Assembly: GCF_046044395.1 (NCBI RefSeq)
Contig: NZ_JBJUSG010000093.1
Span: forward strand, 1-14,758
From: Magnetominusculus dajiuhuensis
GTDB lineage: Bacteria; Nitrospirota; Thermodesulfovibrionia; Thermodesulfovibrionales; Magnetobacteriaceae
DNA: 14,758 nt
Direction of reading: 5' to 3'
Under the pieces are notes generated by a model. That model searched no databases, was not told the DNA's origin, and saw only the letters and a list, made by a program, of their open reading frames with translations. The stretch's first letter is position 1. Every line of letters starts with the position of its first letter. Both the position numbers and the translations under genes were made by a program. Of the stretch, positions 7,195 to 14,153 are shown piece by piece.

Positions 7195-8556
7195 TTACGG
7201 CGTACCCGATTTTATCTCCTTTATCTTTCTGTGAAGGCTTCTGAGGCCGATACCTAGGGCCTTGGCGGCGGCGGTCTTGTTCCCATTTGTCTTATCAAGG
7301 GTCAGGCGTATGAGTTCACGTTCGACCTCGGCGAGTGTGAGGTTGTTGGAGATTCGATAGCAGTCACTGTGCTGAGGCTCTGACATCAGTAAAAACGCCG
7401 GTAGATAGCTGGCCTCAATAAAGTCTTTTTTTGCCAGCGCCATCGCGGATTCCAGGGCGTTTTCAAGTTCCCTTACGTTTCCAGGCCACTGGTAACTCAG
7501 CAGTGTTTGCATCGCGTCTTTTGATATGCCCTTTATTTTATAGCCCTTCTCCTCGTTTAATTTATTGATAAAATAGCTGGTCAAAAGCGGGAAATCCTCT
7601 ATCCTCTCCCTGAGCGCGGGCAGGTCAATCTTGACCACATTGAGGCGATAGTACAGGTCGTCTCTGAACTTGCCCTCGTCAATAAGCCTTCTGAGGTCTC
7701 CGTTTGTGGCCGCAATGACCCTTACGTCCACTTTTATGGTCTCATTGCCGCCGACACGCTCAAATTCCTTCTCCTGCAGGATTCTCAACAGCTTAATCTG
7801 CGTGCCAAGCGGTAAATCCGCTATCTCATCAAGAAATATCGTGCCGCCGTTTGCCAGTTCAAAACGCCCCAGCCTCCTTGCAGCAGCCCCCGTAAACGCC
7901 CCTTTTTCGTGCCCAAAAAGCTCTGACTCTAAAATGCCTTCATTGAACACGGCACAGTTGACCTTGACGTATGGACCTGCAGAGCGGTTGCTGTTGTAGT
8001 GAATCGCGTTGGCTATCATCTCCTTGCCCGTGCCCGTTTCTCCGGTTAACAGGATGTTTACGTTTTTTGACGCCACAGAGCCAACTATGTCTATGATATA
8101 CTGCATGGCCTTGCTCCTGCCGACTATGTTTCCATAGTTTACGCGCTCTTTGAACTTCTTCTCCAGTTTCGTCTTCTCTATGTACAAGGTCTGCTTCTCC
8201 GCCGCCTTTTCAATCACCGTCATCAGGAGTTTCATATTAATGGGAAACTCATAGAAATCATACGCGCCCGCCTTCATCGCCTCCATCGCCTTAGAAAGCG
8301 GCACACGCTCTGAAAGAAAAATTATCTCCACATCTGGCCTGATTGTCTTTATTTTTTTCAGGAAATTGAGGCTATTGATATTCTTCAGATTAAAGTCAGA
8401 CAGCACGATATTCACGGGTTCTCTATTTAAAATCTTGTAGGTTTCCTTCAGGGAAGACGCGGAATATAATTTAATTTTTTTTCTCTTCAAATAATTTCTG
8501 GCCTTTTCCCAAACCGCCCTCTCCCGCTCTTCTACAACCAATACGCTCAGCTCCAC
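7195..8556 (-). CDS. Sigma-54-dependent transcriptional activator (NtrC family) with degenerate receiver
   Basis: 453-aa response-regulator-type activator that remodels sigma-54 RNA polymerase by ATP hydrolysis. Domains: receiver (1-115), AAA+ (about 142-380), Fis-type helix-turn-helix (about 408-447). In AAA+, Walker A is GETGTGKE (172-179), the sigma-54 contact loop GAFTGA is at 219-224, Walker B is TIFLDE (239-244), and arginines of FRDDLYYRL lie at 297-305. The receiver keeps the phospho-acceptor Asp54 (VLSDFNL), but the usual acidic pair is Glu9-Glu10 and the conserved Lys before Pro is Phe104 (YEFPIN), so normal phosphorylation switching is doubtful. The start is GTG with GGGAG 7-8 nt upstream. 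Two palindromes upstream (8591, 8632) suggest self-regulation; the same palindrome at 6265 suggests that it controls kamA. No histidine kinase is nearby. Confidence 0.92.
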   Translation of the reverse strand: MELSVLVVEERERAVWEKARNYLKRKKIKLYSASSLKETYKILNREPVNIVLSDFNLKNINSLNFLKKIKTIRPDVEIIFLSERVPLSKAMEAMKAGAYDFYEFPINMKLLMTVIEKAAEKQTLYIEKTKLEKKFKERVNYGNIVGRSKAMQYIIDIVGSVASKNVNILLTGETGTGKEMIANAIHYNSNRSAGPYVKVNCAVFNEGILESELFGHEKGAFTGAAARRLGRFELANGGTIFLDEIADLPLGTQIKLLRILQEKEFERVGGNETIKVDVRVIAATNGDLRRLIDEGKFRDDLYYRLNVVKIDLPALRERIEDFPLLTSYFINKLNEEKGYKIKGISKDAMQTLLSYQWPGNVRELENALESAMALAKKDFIEASYLPAFLLMSEPQHSDCYRISNNLTLAEVERELIRLTLDKTNGNKTAAAKALGIGLRSLHRKIKEIKSGTP

Positions 8557-8590
8557 ATGTGTCTCCCAATGTTAATAGATTAAAACGATA

Positions 8591-8605
8591 GTGCCATAAT
8601 GGCAC
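8591..8605. promoter_or_regulatory. Palindromic operator 1 upstream of the sigma-54 activator
   Basis: GTGCCA-TAA-TGGCAC; the arms extend to 7 bp (GTGCCAT-A-ATGGCAC). Its centre is 42 bp upstream of the activator GTG codon. It shares arms and spacer length with 8632-8646 and 6265-6279. The position close to the gene would suit autoregulation. Confidence 0.6.
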
Positions 8606-8631
8606 TGCATATGAATATTGTCCACTTTATT

Positions 8632-8646
8632 GTGCCACTTTGGCAC
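8632..8646. promoter_or_regulatory. Palindromic operator 2 upstream of the sigma-54 activator
   Basis: GTGCCA-CTT-TGGCAC. Its centre lies 41 bp from that of operator 1, close to four helical turns, so two bound dimers would face the same side of the DNA. A minus-strand TTGACA (8664-8659) lies just upstream, but no convincing -10 box is at the right distance. Confidence 0.6.
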
Positions 8647-8696
8647 TGTTTGCTATCCTGTCAACCGCCGTACCGCGCTATCATAGGGTTCTCTGC

Positions 8697-10973
8697 TCAC
8701 GCACCGCTCCATGCCTCTTCCACTATCTTGTAATCCCCCGGACAGCCGCCTAGTATTAGTGTCTTAATACCCTTGTCTTTGACACTCCCGGAGGTGTATT
8801 CCTGCCTGAACGAGACAACGACTCTCATGGGTGAGACGGTCTTCAACTTCAGGTTTGTGAGATTGATTTCGATGGATTTAGCATCATTAAAAACATCTTT
8901 TTTGTGTGCTTTCCACTGTTTTATGTCCATGTTGCCTGATTTAAATGAGCCGCTGTAACAGGATATGTACTTTTCTATGTCTTTAGCCTGCCATGCGGCC
9001 TTCCATCTATTGACGGTTGAGATGACATTTTCTTCAATCAGCGGTTGTACCTCTCGTTTTGTAAACTCCTCGGCTACGATTTTGTAGCCCGTATCTTTTT
9101 TGGCCAGCAGGTAGAGCCGCTTGTGGCCATAGGACAACGTGTCGGCGGTGCAGTAGAGCTGGTCGAAGGCGTACATGAGTTTAGTGGTGTTATCTTTAAA
9201 AATGTTGACATTTGAAGTGATTATCTTTCGTTTTGGGTTGCTGAGCATGAGTTGTTTCTTTCTGTTGAGGTAACTCTCCGCACAGAGGCCGTCATAGCTC
9301 CTGAATCCGGCGTCGAAGTAGTTTATAAAACCCTTAAAGTCACCTTTTTCCCATGATAAGATAAACGCCTTAAACATATCCATGTATTTTTTTTTGCGTT
9401 GTGCGTAGTCCGCGAGGCTCAGCAACTCAAGGCTATCAGAGATGATTACAGGCGTCTCTGATAAGATGTCAGGTTTAAGGTTCGCCATATCGCTGTTTGA
9501 TAAGGAGACGCAGCCCTGTGTTTTTTCGTTATTTCTTTCCGGGCCGCGGCCATGTATCCAGATACCGTGGCCGGTCTTGCCCCTTATTTTATCCATCATA
9601 TTTGGATAATTCAGCGTATAGGCACCATCGCCGTAGAGGGTATTGTCGAGTTTCGTCGGTGGTATAAAGTCTGTTATATAATAAAAACCGTCAGGGGTTC
9701 TGTTGTCTCCTTCTTTGAGCTTGTCGCCGTCGTTTCTGCCGTGCAGGACGCCATAGCTTTTGGCAATGCGCGGCAGGTTGTCTTTGACTTCCACTACATG
9801 CAGTTCACTGGTATGTTTATCTACCAGCAGGACGTTAAATGTGTTGTTGGTTTCAGTGAAGATGTTGCCAGGCAGTGGCCGGGGATTACCCGCCTCAGCG
9901 GCAGCCACTCCAAACAGTAGAAGTAAAAACGCAAGTGCAACCGCCGCCACTAATCCGATATAAGAGGACACGGCGGTTATTGTGGCGGCACGGGTTATGG
10001 TTGACGCGTTCACAGGTTGGTCTGCCCTGCCGATATATGGTTTTTCGACCAGTGTACCGCCATAGTATGACGGGCCTCCAAGTCTTACGCCAAGCGCCCC
10101 GGCCATCGCCGCCTCCGGGATACCGGCGTTGGGGCTTGAGTGGTTTCTGCCGTCTCTTATTAGGGTCATCAGCGCGCTTGTGAAGCTGGAGGCGCTGTCT
10201 GCACTTCCTTTGCTCATTGCTCGTTTTCCCCCTGGCCTGTAACATAACAATTTAACAATATTAATTGCAAACACCGATATAACCATAACAACACCAGTAA
10301 GTCGCGCGGGGATGTAATTAGCAAGGTCGTCAAGCCGGGCGGCGGCTCGTCCAAAAAACAGATATTTTTCATTTTTGTAGCCAATCATAGAATCAAGCGT
10401 ATTAATCGCTTTATACGCAATTGCAAGGGGCAGGCCGCCAATGGCAAAGTAAAACAGCGGCGCTATGACGGCGTCTGAGGTATTCTCCGCGGCTGTTTCT
10501 ATGGCAGCCCTCGCAATGCCTTCGCGCGTCAGTGGTTTTGTGTCTCTGCCTACAATCAGCGACAGCGCGGCCCTTGCCCCCTCGTCGTCTGCGCCCTGGA
10601 GTTTGTCCCTCACCAGTAGTACCGATTTGATAAGCCCGTTATACGCCAGCGCCAATGAGCCGGTTACGCCTGTTGTAACATCGTAGAGGGAAATAGTATT
10701 AAACAGCATATACTGCCTGAGGGGCGATAAAAATACTTCGGCAAACAGATACGCGGCCCCGTATGTAAGGCCAACGGTGATGGCAGCGGCAACCGCTCCG
10801 GCTGTCAAATTGTAAAGCGGCGTCCTTGCCGGTTTCCTAAGGCGCCTGTCCAAAAACCCGATCAACCCGCCCATGTATCTCACAGGATGGGGAAACCAGA
10901 CCGGGTCGCCTACGCATATATCCACGGCAAATGCCGTAAGAAGTTGGACAGGTATGCCCGACAATAAAAACAT
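8697..10973 (-). CDS. CbiB/CobD fused to a periplasmic L,D-transpeptidase with two NTF2-like domains
   Basis: 758-aa single ORF combining unrelated activities. Residues 1-355 are CbiB/CobD, the membrane enzyme that attaches aminopropanol to adenosylcobyric acid in cobalamin synthesis (ETAAENTSDA 159-168, NTLDSMIGYKN 191-201, NHSSPNAGIPEAAMAGALG 277-295), with several membrane helices. The last helix (about 330-358) ends in AAAEAG, like a signal peptide. Residues 378-514 are a YkuD/YafK-type L,D-transpeptidase (IHG with His474, TQGCVSLSN with catalytic Cys488). About 524-640 and 646-757 are two NTF2-like domains, the layout of 'Cds6-family' L,D-transpeptidases. No internal ATG or ribosome site was found at the junction. 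The final helix would export the transpeptidase to the periplasm. CbiB is normally about 320 aa alone. A fusion, or an assembly artefact joining two genes, is possible. The start has no clear Shine-Dalgarno. It follows the DUF5618-like gene by 29 bp. Confidence 0.85.
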   Translation of the reverse strand: MFLLSGIPVQLLTAFAVDICVGDPVWFPHPVRYMGGLIGFLDRRLRKPARTPLYNLTAGAVAAAITVGLTYGAAYLFAEVFLSPLRQYMLFNTISLYDVTTGVTGSLALAYNGLIKSVLLVRDKLQGADDEGARAALSLIVGRDTKPLTREGIARAAIETAAENTSDAVIAPLFYFAIGGLPLAIAYKAINTLDSMIGYKNEKYLFFGRAAARLDDLANYIPARLTGVVMVISVFAINIVKLLCYRPGGKRAMSKGSADSASSFTSALMTLIRDGRNHSSPNAGIPEAAMAGALGVRLGGPSYYGGTLVEKPYIGRADQPVNASTITRAATITAVSSYIGLVAAVALAFLLLLFGVAAAEAGNPRPLPGNIFTETNNTFNVLLVDKHTSELHVVEVKDNLPRIAKSYGVLHGRNDGDKLKEGDNRTPDGFYYITDFIPPTKLDNTLYGDGAYTLNYPNMMDKIRGKTGHGIWIHGRGPERNNEKTQGCVSLSNSDMANLKPDILSETPVIISDSLELLSLADYAQRKKKYMDMFKAFILSWEKGDFKGFINYFDAGFRSYDGLCAESYLNRKKQLMLSNPKRKIITSNVNIFKDNTTKLMYAFDQLYCTADTLSYGHKRLYLLAKKDTGYKIVAEEFTKREVQPLIEENVISTVNRWKAAWQAKDIEKYISCYSGSFKSGNMDIKQWKAHKKDVFNDAKSIEINLTNLKLKTVSPMRVVVSFRQEYTSGSVKDKGIKTLILGGCPGDYKIVEEAWSGA

Positions 10974-11002
10974 TTGCTATATTATCATAATATTGGCGAC
11001 GG

Positions 11003-11398
11003 TTAGTGCAAGAGCTTCTTAATAAACCTATCTGCGCTTTTCATCTCTTCTTTGACAACGTTTACGTTTCTAAGCAGTCCTCTATAGTAACCGGCAATGT
11101 GCAGACTATCGTACAGGCTGCCAAACTCTCTGAGAAGTTTACCGTTGTTGACGGCAAGGTGTTTTTGCATGGCGTCTCTATAGCCTTCCACAGACTTGGG
11201 TAGTTGTTTAGCTGTAAGCCCGCGCTTTATCAGGGCCTCGTTAATGGCTTCCAATATGGCAAGGTAAGCCGTCCCAAAGGCCTCACGAACCGGTTTCTTA
11301 TCAAGGTACAAGTTGTCTTCAATGGAAGCGGCTTTCAACAGCTCCCTGGCGTTTTCCATGTAACGTATCGCTTCACCTTCCGCATGAGTCCCAGGCAT
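11003..11398 (-). CDS. DUF5618-like helical protein
   Basis: 131-aa soluble, all-helical protein. The pattern EAIRYMENARELLKAASIED, then LYLDKKPVREAFGTAYLAIL and a C-terminal YDSLHIAGYYRG, recalls the DUF5618 family, whose members look like HEPN-fold helical bundles. The family match is from memory and no function is assigned. The ATG has GGAGG 9 nt upstream. The gene precedes the cbiB-transpeptidase fusion by 29 bp on the same strand and is probably cotranscribed. The divergent gap 11399-11605 separates it from the response regulator. Confidence 0.7.
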   Translation of the reverse strand: MPGTHAEGEAIRYMENARELLKAASIEDNLYLDKKPVREAFGTAYLAILEAINEALIKRGLTAKQLPKSVEGYRDAMQKHLAVNNGKLLREFGSLYDSLHIAGYYRGLLRNVNVVKEEMKSADRFIKKLLH

Positions 11399-11457
11399 GT
11401 TTAATTACCTCCATAGTTAATTATAAGCCTTTCAGGCGCTCTGCGTCAACGCCCCCA

Positions 11458-11487
11458 TTGACACAGTTCAGGTCTGAATGATAGACT
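11458..11487 (+). promoter_or_regulatory. Possible sigma-70 promoter for the response regulator
   Basis: TTGACA (11458-11463), an 18-bp spacer, then TAGACT (11482-11487). A perfect TATAAT also occurs at 11537-11542 but with a poor -35 box. Either would transcribe the regulator starting at 11606. Moderate match only. Confidence 0.35.
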
Positions 11488-11605
11488 TCCTACAATGTAC
11501 ATGGCAAAGGAAAATGGTAAAAACAGATATGAGCTTTATAATGGTGAATTGAGTGGTAAAACAGAAAATCCTGTATTTAAATAGTGTGACAGTTGGGGGA
11601 AAAAG

Positions 11606-12007
11606 ATGAGAATACTAATAGCCGATGATGATTCTAACAATCGTACTGTATTACAAGGAATGCTCTCAGGTTACGGCGAATGCGACATTGTGGTAACTGG
11701 AAAGGAGGCGCTTGAGGCATTTATAATGGCACATGAAGAGAAGGCCCACTATGGTCTGATTTGTCTGGATATAATGATGCCCGTAATGGATGGCAATGAA
11801 GCGCTGAGGAAAATGCGTGAATACGAACGGGAAAACGGCCTTGATGGGCCAGCACATGAGGCAAAGATTGTAATGGCTACCGCCCTTGACCACCCCGACG
11901 ACATAGTAAACGCATACCACAAAGGCGGCTGCACATCGTATCTGATAAAGCCTATAACTAAAAAGGCGGTCATGGAGATGTTGAAAGATATAGGCATCGT
12001 GAATTGA
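11606..12007 (+). CDS. Stand-alone CheY-like response regulator
   Basis: 133-aa single receiver domain without output domain. All switch residues are present: acidic pocket Asp7-Asp8-Asp9, phospho-acceptor Asp55 in LICLDIMMPVMDG, Thr92 in MATALDHP, and Lys115 in YLIKPITKK. It therefore should accept phosphate from a histidine kinase and signal by protein contact, in chemotaxis-like control or a phosphorelay. The start has TTGGGGGAAAAAG just upstream. No kinase or chemotaxis gene is in the window, so it is an orphan here. It is convergent with the exported-protein gene at 12165. Contrast it with the degenerate receiver of the sigma-54 activator. Confidence 0.9.
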   Translation: MRILIADDDSNNRTVLQGMLSGYGECDIVVTGKEALEAFIMAHEEKAHYGLICLDIMMPVMDGNEALRKMREYERENGLDGPAHEAKIVMATALDHPDDIVNAYHKGGCTSYLIKPITKKAVMEMLKDIGIVN

Positions 12008-12081
12008 TAATTTCTCAGAAGACTAAGGTGTTGCGCACTAAAGGCGGGCAATGTTTGAGTTGCTGACACGGCCGTTGCGAA

Positions 12082-12132
12082 TCATGCAACGCAGCAGGGG
12101 GGTACTGTGGCAGGCCAGACCGCGTTGCATGA
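12082..12132. repeat. Inverted repeat in the convergent gap
   Basis: Perfect 11-bp arms TCATGCAACGC (12082-12092) and GCGTTGCATGA (12122-12132) around a 29-nt loop, between two converging genes. There is no T-run after either arm, so it is not a classical terminator. It may be a bidirectional 3' structure or a repeat remnant. Confidence 0.4.
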
Positions 12133-12164
12133 GGGGCGATTTCTTATATCTCACCGCGCCGAAT

Positions 12165-12596
12165 TCACTGCCATCTGAAGTCTACGTTGCGCGAGGTGGC
12201 ACCGGCGGTAATGCTTTGACTTCTGACAACACCTTCGTAAGACGCCCTTATTGAATAAGAGCCAGCGGGGAGTTTAAGGTAACAAATCGGCCCGTCTGAG
12301 GTTGCTTCAAATATCCTCTTGCCGCTCTTGTTTGTGATTTCAACAAATACATCGGAGACGTAATCCCTGTTAGTCATCGCGAAGACCAGTTTTACATTAT
12401 ATCTGTCTCTCGCTATGGCATCAAGGGATTCCCTTTCATCCAGCCCTACGCCACCCGTTATGTAATCTATCCCGTTGACGCTTCCACTCTGAAAAGCAGG
12501 CGTATAATCTCCTTCTGCAAAGGCTGCCGGTGCAGCCAATACCAGTAACGCCACGATAAGCACCGGTCTTATCATTGTTATTGCGATAGTTTTCAT
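12165..12596 (-). CDS. Exported protein with carboxypeptidase-regulatory-like beta domain
   Basis: 143-aa secreted protein. Signal peptide residues 1-27 (MIRPVLIVALLVLAAPAAFA, cleavage after Ala27). The mature part ends in a beta-rich domain, VFVEITNKSGKRIFEATSDG, then YLKLPAGSYSIRASYEGVVR and RNVDFRW. This is typical of small periplasmic proteins with a carboxypeptidase-regulatory/transthyretin-like fold. The start is set at 12596, not the in-frame ATG at 12611, because GGAGG overlaps that earlier ATG and sits 8 nt before the chosen one. Last gene in the row of small exported or stress proteins. Binding partner and role unknown. Confidence 0.75.
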   Translation of the reverse strand: MKTIAITMIRPVLIVALLVLAAPAAFAEGDYTPAFQSGSVNGIDYITGGVGLDERESLDAIARDRYNVKLVFAMTNRDYVSDVFVEITNKSGKRIFEATSDGPICYLKLPAGSYSIRASYEGVVRSQSITAGATSRNVDFRWQ

Positions 12597-12676
12597 GTGA
12601 TATACCTCCATTCGATTATTGAGCGAACCGTATCAGGCTCGTTAGTTCCCACGTTTATCAGGTGGAAAATCCATAA

Positions 12677-12787
12677 TTAAGGTTTCCCGCCTTTTAAACG
12701 GTTCGCCTTATTTATCAGGCAAAGTACCGGGGCTGGAATAACCAACACCAATAATGCCAGTATAGCAAGGGCGAATACACGTTTCAT
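12677..12787 (-). CDS. 36-aa small membrane/exported peptide
   Basis: Small ORF with ATG at 12787 and stop at 12677. It starts MKRVFALAILALLVLVIPAP and ends in a basic tail (NKANRLKGGKP). One hydrophobic segment (about 4-25) between positive ends predicts a membrane peptide or an uncleaved signal anchor. The ribosome site AAAGGAGT 8 nt upstream is excellent and lies in the 13-bp gap after the His/Arg-rich gene, so the two are probably coupled. No family recognised. The strong ribosome site and operon place argue for a real gene; homology would confirm it. Confidence 0.5.
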   Translation of the reverse strand: MKRVFALAILALLVLVIPAPVLCLINKANRLKGGKP

Positions 12788-12800
12788 AGCGTTGACTCCT

Positions 12801-13157
12801 TTACCTTCCCTGCATGGGAAGACCAGGTGCGGCAGGGGCGTTTGTGACAGCTCCGGGGGCGTTCATACCGGGGCCACTTTGGTTTCTCATCATAGTGCCC
12901 GGGGCATAACCAGAAGCACCGGGGGCATTTGTTGTTGTAGCACCTCTGTTATGGCCGCGACCACGCCTGTGGTGGCTTCTCGTGCTGACGGTTACAACGG
13001 GAAGATGTCTTTCGACTGACCTGACGGCTCTGACCGCGGGATTACGGCGGTGCCGGTAATGTTTGCGCCCATAGCCGTCACCATCGTGCGCAAAAGCAGA
13101 AACACTGAATACTGTTAGTATCACCGCTGTCATTATTACAGAAATTAAACCTTTCAT
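12801..13157 (-). CDS. Exported His/Arg/Gly/Pro-rich low-complexity protein
   Basis: 118-aa protein with a signal peptide (1-23, ending SAFA before HDGDG). The mature part is strongly basic and histidine-rich up to residue 70 (GRKHYRHRRNP, SHHRRGRGHNRG), then Pro/Ala/Gly/Asn-rich with imperfect NAPGA units at 77-81, 99-103 and 106-109. It resembles no enzyme. Metal binding by the His-rich part, or cell-wall association, is conceivable but not shown. AGGAGGTACTAAG before the ATG is a strong ribosome site. Confidence 0.7.
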   Translation of the reverse strand: MKGLISVIMTAVILTVFSVSAFAHDGDGYGRKHYRHRRNPAVRAVRSVERHLPVVTVSTRSHHRRGRGHNRGATTTNAPGASGYAPGTMMRNQSGPGMNAPGAVTNAPAAPGLPMQGR

Positions 13158-13256
13158 CTTAGTACCTCCTGTTATAGTGGGACTGTCATAATCCCCTGTT
13201 TAATTTTGAGAATTATGGCTTCGGTTATCTTTATGCGGCAAATCATTTGTCCTTCG

Positions 13257-13397
13257 TCATCCCCGCCTCAGGAATCGCAGCACAAGGACTATGACTGCCA
13301 CGACGAGAAAAATATGGATGAACCCGCCCATCGTGTAACTGCTTACCAATCCCAACAGCCACAGTATCACTAGTACGACAATAATTGTTTCCAGCAT
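13257..13397 (-). CDS. lmo0937/DUF5670-family small membrane protein
   Basis: 46-aa ORF, ATG at 13397 and TGA at 13257. The sequence, MLETIIVVLVILWLLGLVSS then YTMGGFIHIFLVVAVIVLVL and RFLRRG, matches the pattern of lmo0937-type (DUF5670) proteins: two hydrophobic helices joined by the conserved YTMGGFIHI turn and a short basic C-terminus. Function unknown; relatives often sit among stress-response genes such as csbD. AAAGGAG 8 nt before the ATG supports the start. Confidence 0.85.
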   Translation of the reverse strand: MLETIIVVLVILWLLGLVSSYTMGGFIHIFLVVAVIVLVLRFLRRG

Positions 13398-13438
13398 ATA
13401 CGGTCTCCTTTTGTTATTTGACATCACCTGATACATCT

Positions 13439-13495
13439 ATGGCCTTTCGGGCATAGGCGAAACGGCCAACCTCAGGGTTAGACCATGGCCGTTTC
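13439..13495 (-). other. Structured leader/intergenic RNA element between csbD and the lmo0937-like gene
   Basis: In the minus-strand RNA, GAAACGGCCA and TGGCCGTTTC (13495-13486 and 13468-13459) form a perfect 10-bp stem with a 17-nt loop. Next to it, CTATG and CATAG close a stem capped by a CGAAAG loop (about 13457-13439). A weak GCATC/GATGT pairing on the outside could make a three-way junction. It lies 42 nt upstream of the lmo0937-like ATG. It does not match any riboswitch consensus I know. Confidence 0.35.
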
Positions 13496-13536
13496 ACAAG
13501 CTGCGCGCCGATGCCTGATTTTAAAATTCTACAAGA

Positions 13537-13716
13537 TTAACTTCCCATAACCTTTTTCACTTCACCTATCTTTTCCTGAACTTTGCCGGATGCCTGTTCG
13601 TTTCTGCCTTTTACTTCCAACTCGGCATTATCAATGACTTTCCCGGCCACTTCCTTGAGCTTGCCTGTTGCTTCGTGATACGCGCCTTCGACTTTGTCTT
13701 TCATGCTTGATTTCAT
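13537..13716 (-). CDS. CsbD-family stress protein
   Basis: 59-aa ORF, ATG at 13716 and TAA at 13537. The sequence MKSSMKDKVEGAYHEATGKL then KEVAGKVIDNAELEVKGRNE and QASGKVQEKIGEVKKVMGS shows the K-V-E-G...TGK-KE...G...EL..KG...GK.QEK.G pattern of CsbD proteins. These are small, hydrophilic, abundant proteins induced by general stress in many bacteria; their molecular role is not settled. The ribosome site AAAAGGAG lies 8 nt upstream. It starts 48 bp after the BON gene, probably in the same transcript. Confidence 0.88.
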   Translation of the reverse strand: MKSSMKDKVEGAYHEATGKLKEVAGKVIDNAELEVKGRNEQASGKVQEKIGEVKKVMGS

Positions 13717-13764
13717 AGTAGTTCTCCTTTTAAGAATTTTTCTGTCAGCCGTAGCCGCAGTTAC

Positions 13765-14106
13765 TCAGTTATTAGAGTGTTCGGGACGACCTGTCCCACT
13801 CTCTTTCAGCATCAACAGACTCTTCACTGATGTCACACCCCTGAGCTTTCTGACCTTTGCCACAATACGCGCTTCGGTCTCTCTGCTGTCAATAAGACCT
13901 TGCAGAATAACATCTCCCTTAGTGGTCGTCACATCAATCTTAAAATAATGGGCGTTAGGCTCTTTAAGGATTATCGCATGAACCTCCGTAGTGATCGTTG
14001 AGTCGTCTATATATTCGCCCACCGTCTCACCAGCCACAGAGGCATGGCCGGTAAACACGGCCAACCCCAAAAACACTAGTAGTGACGCCAAAACCATGCT
14101 CTTCAT
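13765..14106 (-). CDS. Periplasmic BON-domain protein
   Basis: 113-aa exported protein. The signal peptide (about 1-25, MKSMVLASLLVFLGLAVFTG then HASVA) is followed by one BON domain (about 34-102). DSTITTEVHAIILKEP, FKIDVTTTKGDVILQGLIDS and VRKLRGVTSVKSLL show the family pattern. BON proteins such as OsmY and Kbp associate with membranes or envelope and are often induced by osmotic or general stress. The start is placed at 14106, where GGAGGAG stands 6-7 nt upstream. A longer in-frame version from 14157 would run into the upstream small ORF and has no such site. Confidence 0.85.
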   Translation of the reverse strand: MKSMVLASLLVFLGLAVFTGHASVAGETVGEYIDDSTITTEVHAIILKEPNAHYFKIDVTTTKGDVILQGLIDSRETEARIVAKVRKLRGVTSVKSLLMLKESGTGRPEHSNN

Positions 14107-14153
14107 TATATCTCCTCCTATTTTTACTATCTCCTCATGTTTTTTACCGGCGG

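Noticed and set aside
8641..8655. Sigma-54-like TGGCACTGTTTGCT on the plus strand near the activator gene
   Set aside because: GG-to-GC spacing is two bases too short, it points away from the activator, and TGGCAC here is simply one arm of the palindrome.
9895..10245. Other long frames opposite or out of phase with the CbiB, KamA and ATP-grasp genes
   Set aside because: They show no recognisable domains, lack good ribosome sites and are fully covered by well-supported genes in the true frame.
11495..11584. 29-codon ORF (MYMAKENGKNRYELYNGELS...) upstream of the response regulator
   Set aside because: Composition is plausible, but there is no Shine-Dalgarno before either ATG and the ORF overlaps the likely promoter region; not enough to call a gene.
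13439..13495. Cyclic-di-GMP or fluoride riboswitch
   Set aside because: The GAAA-like loop and stems are suggestive, but conserved core sequences of those classes are absent.
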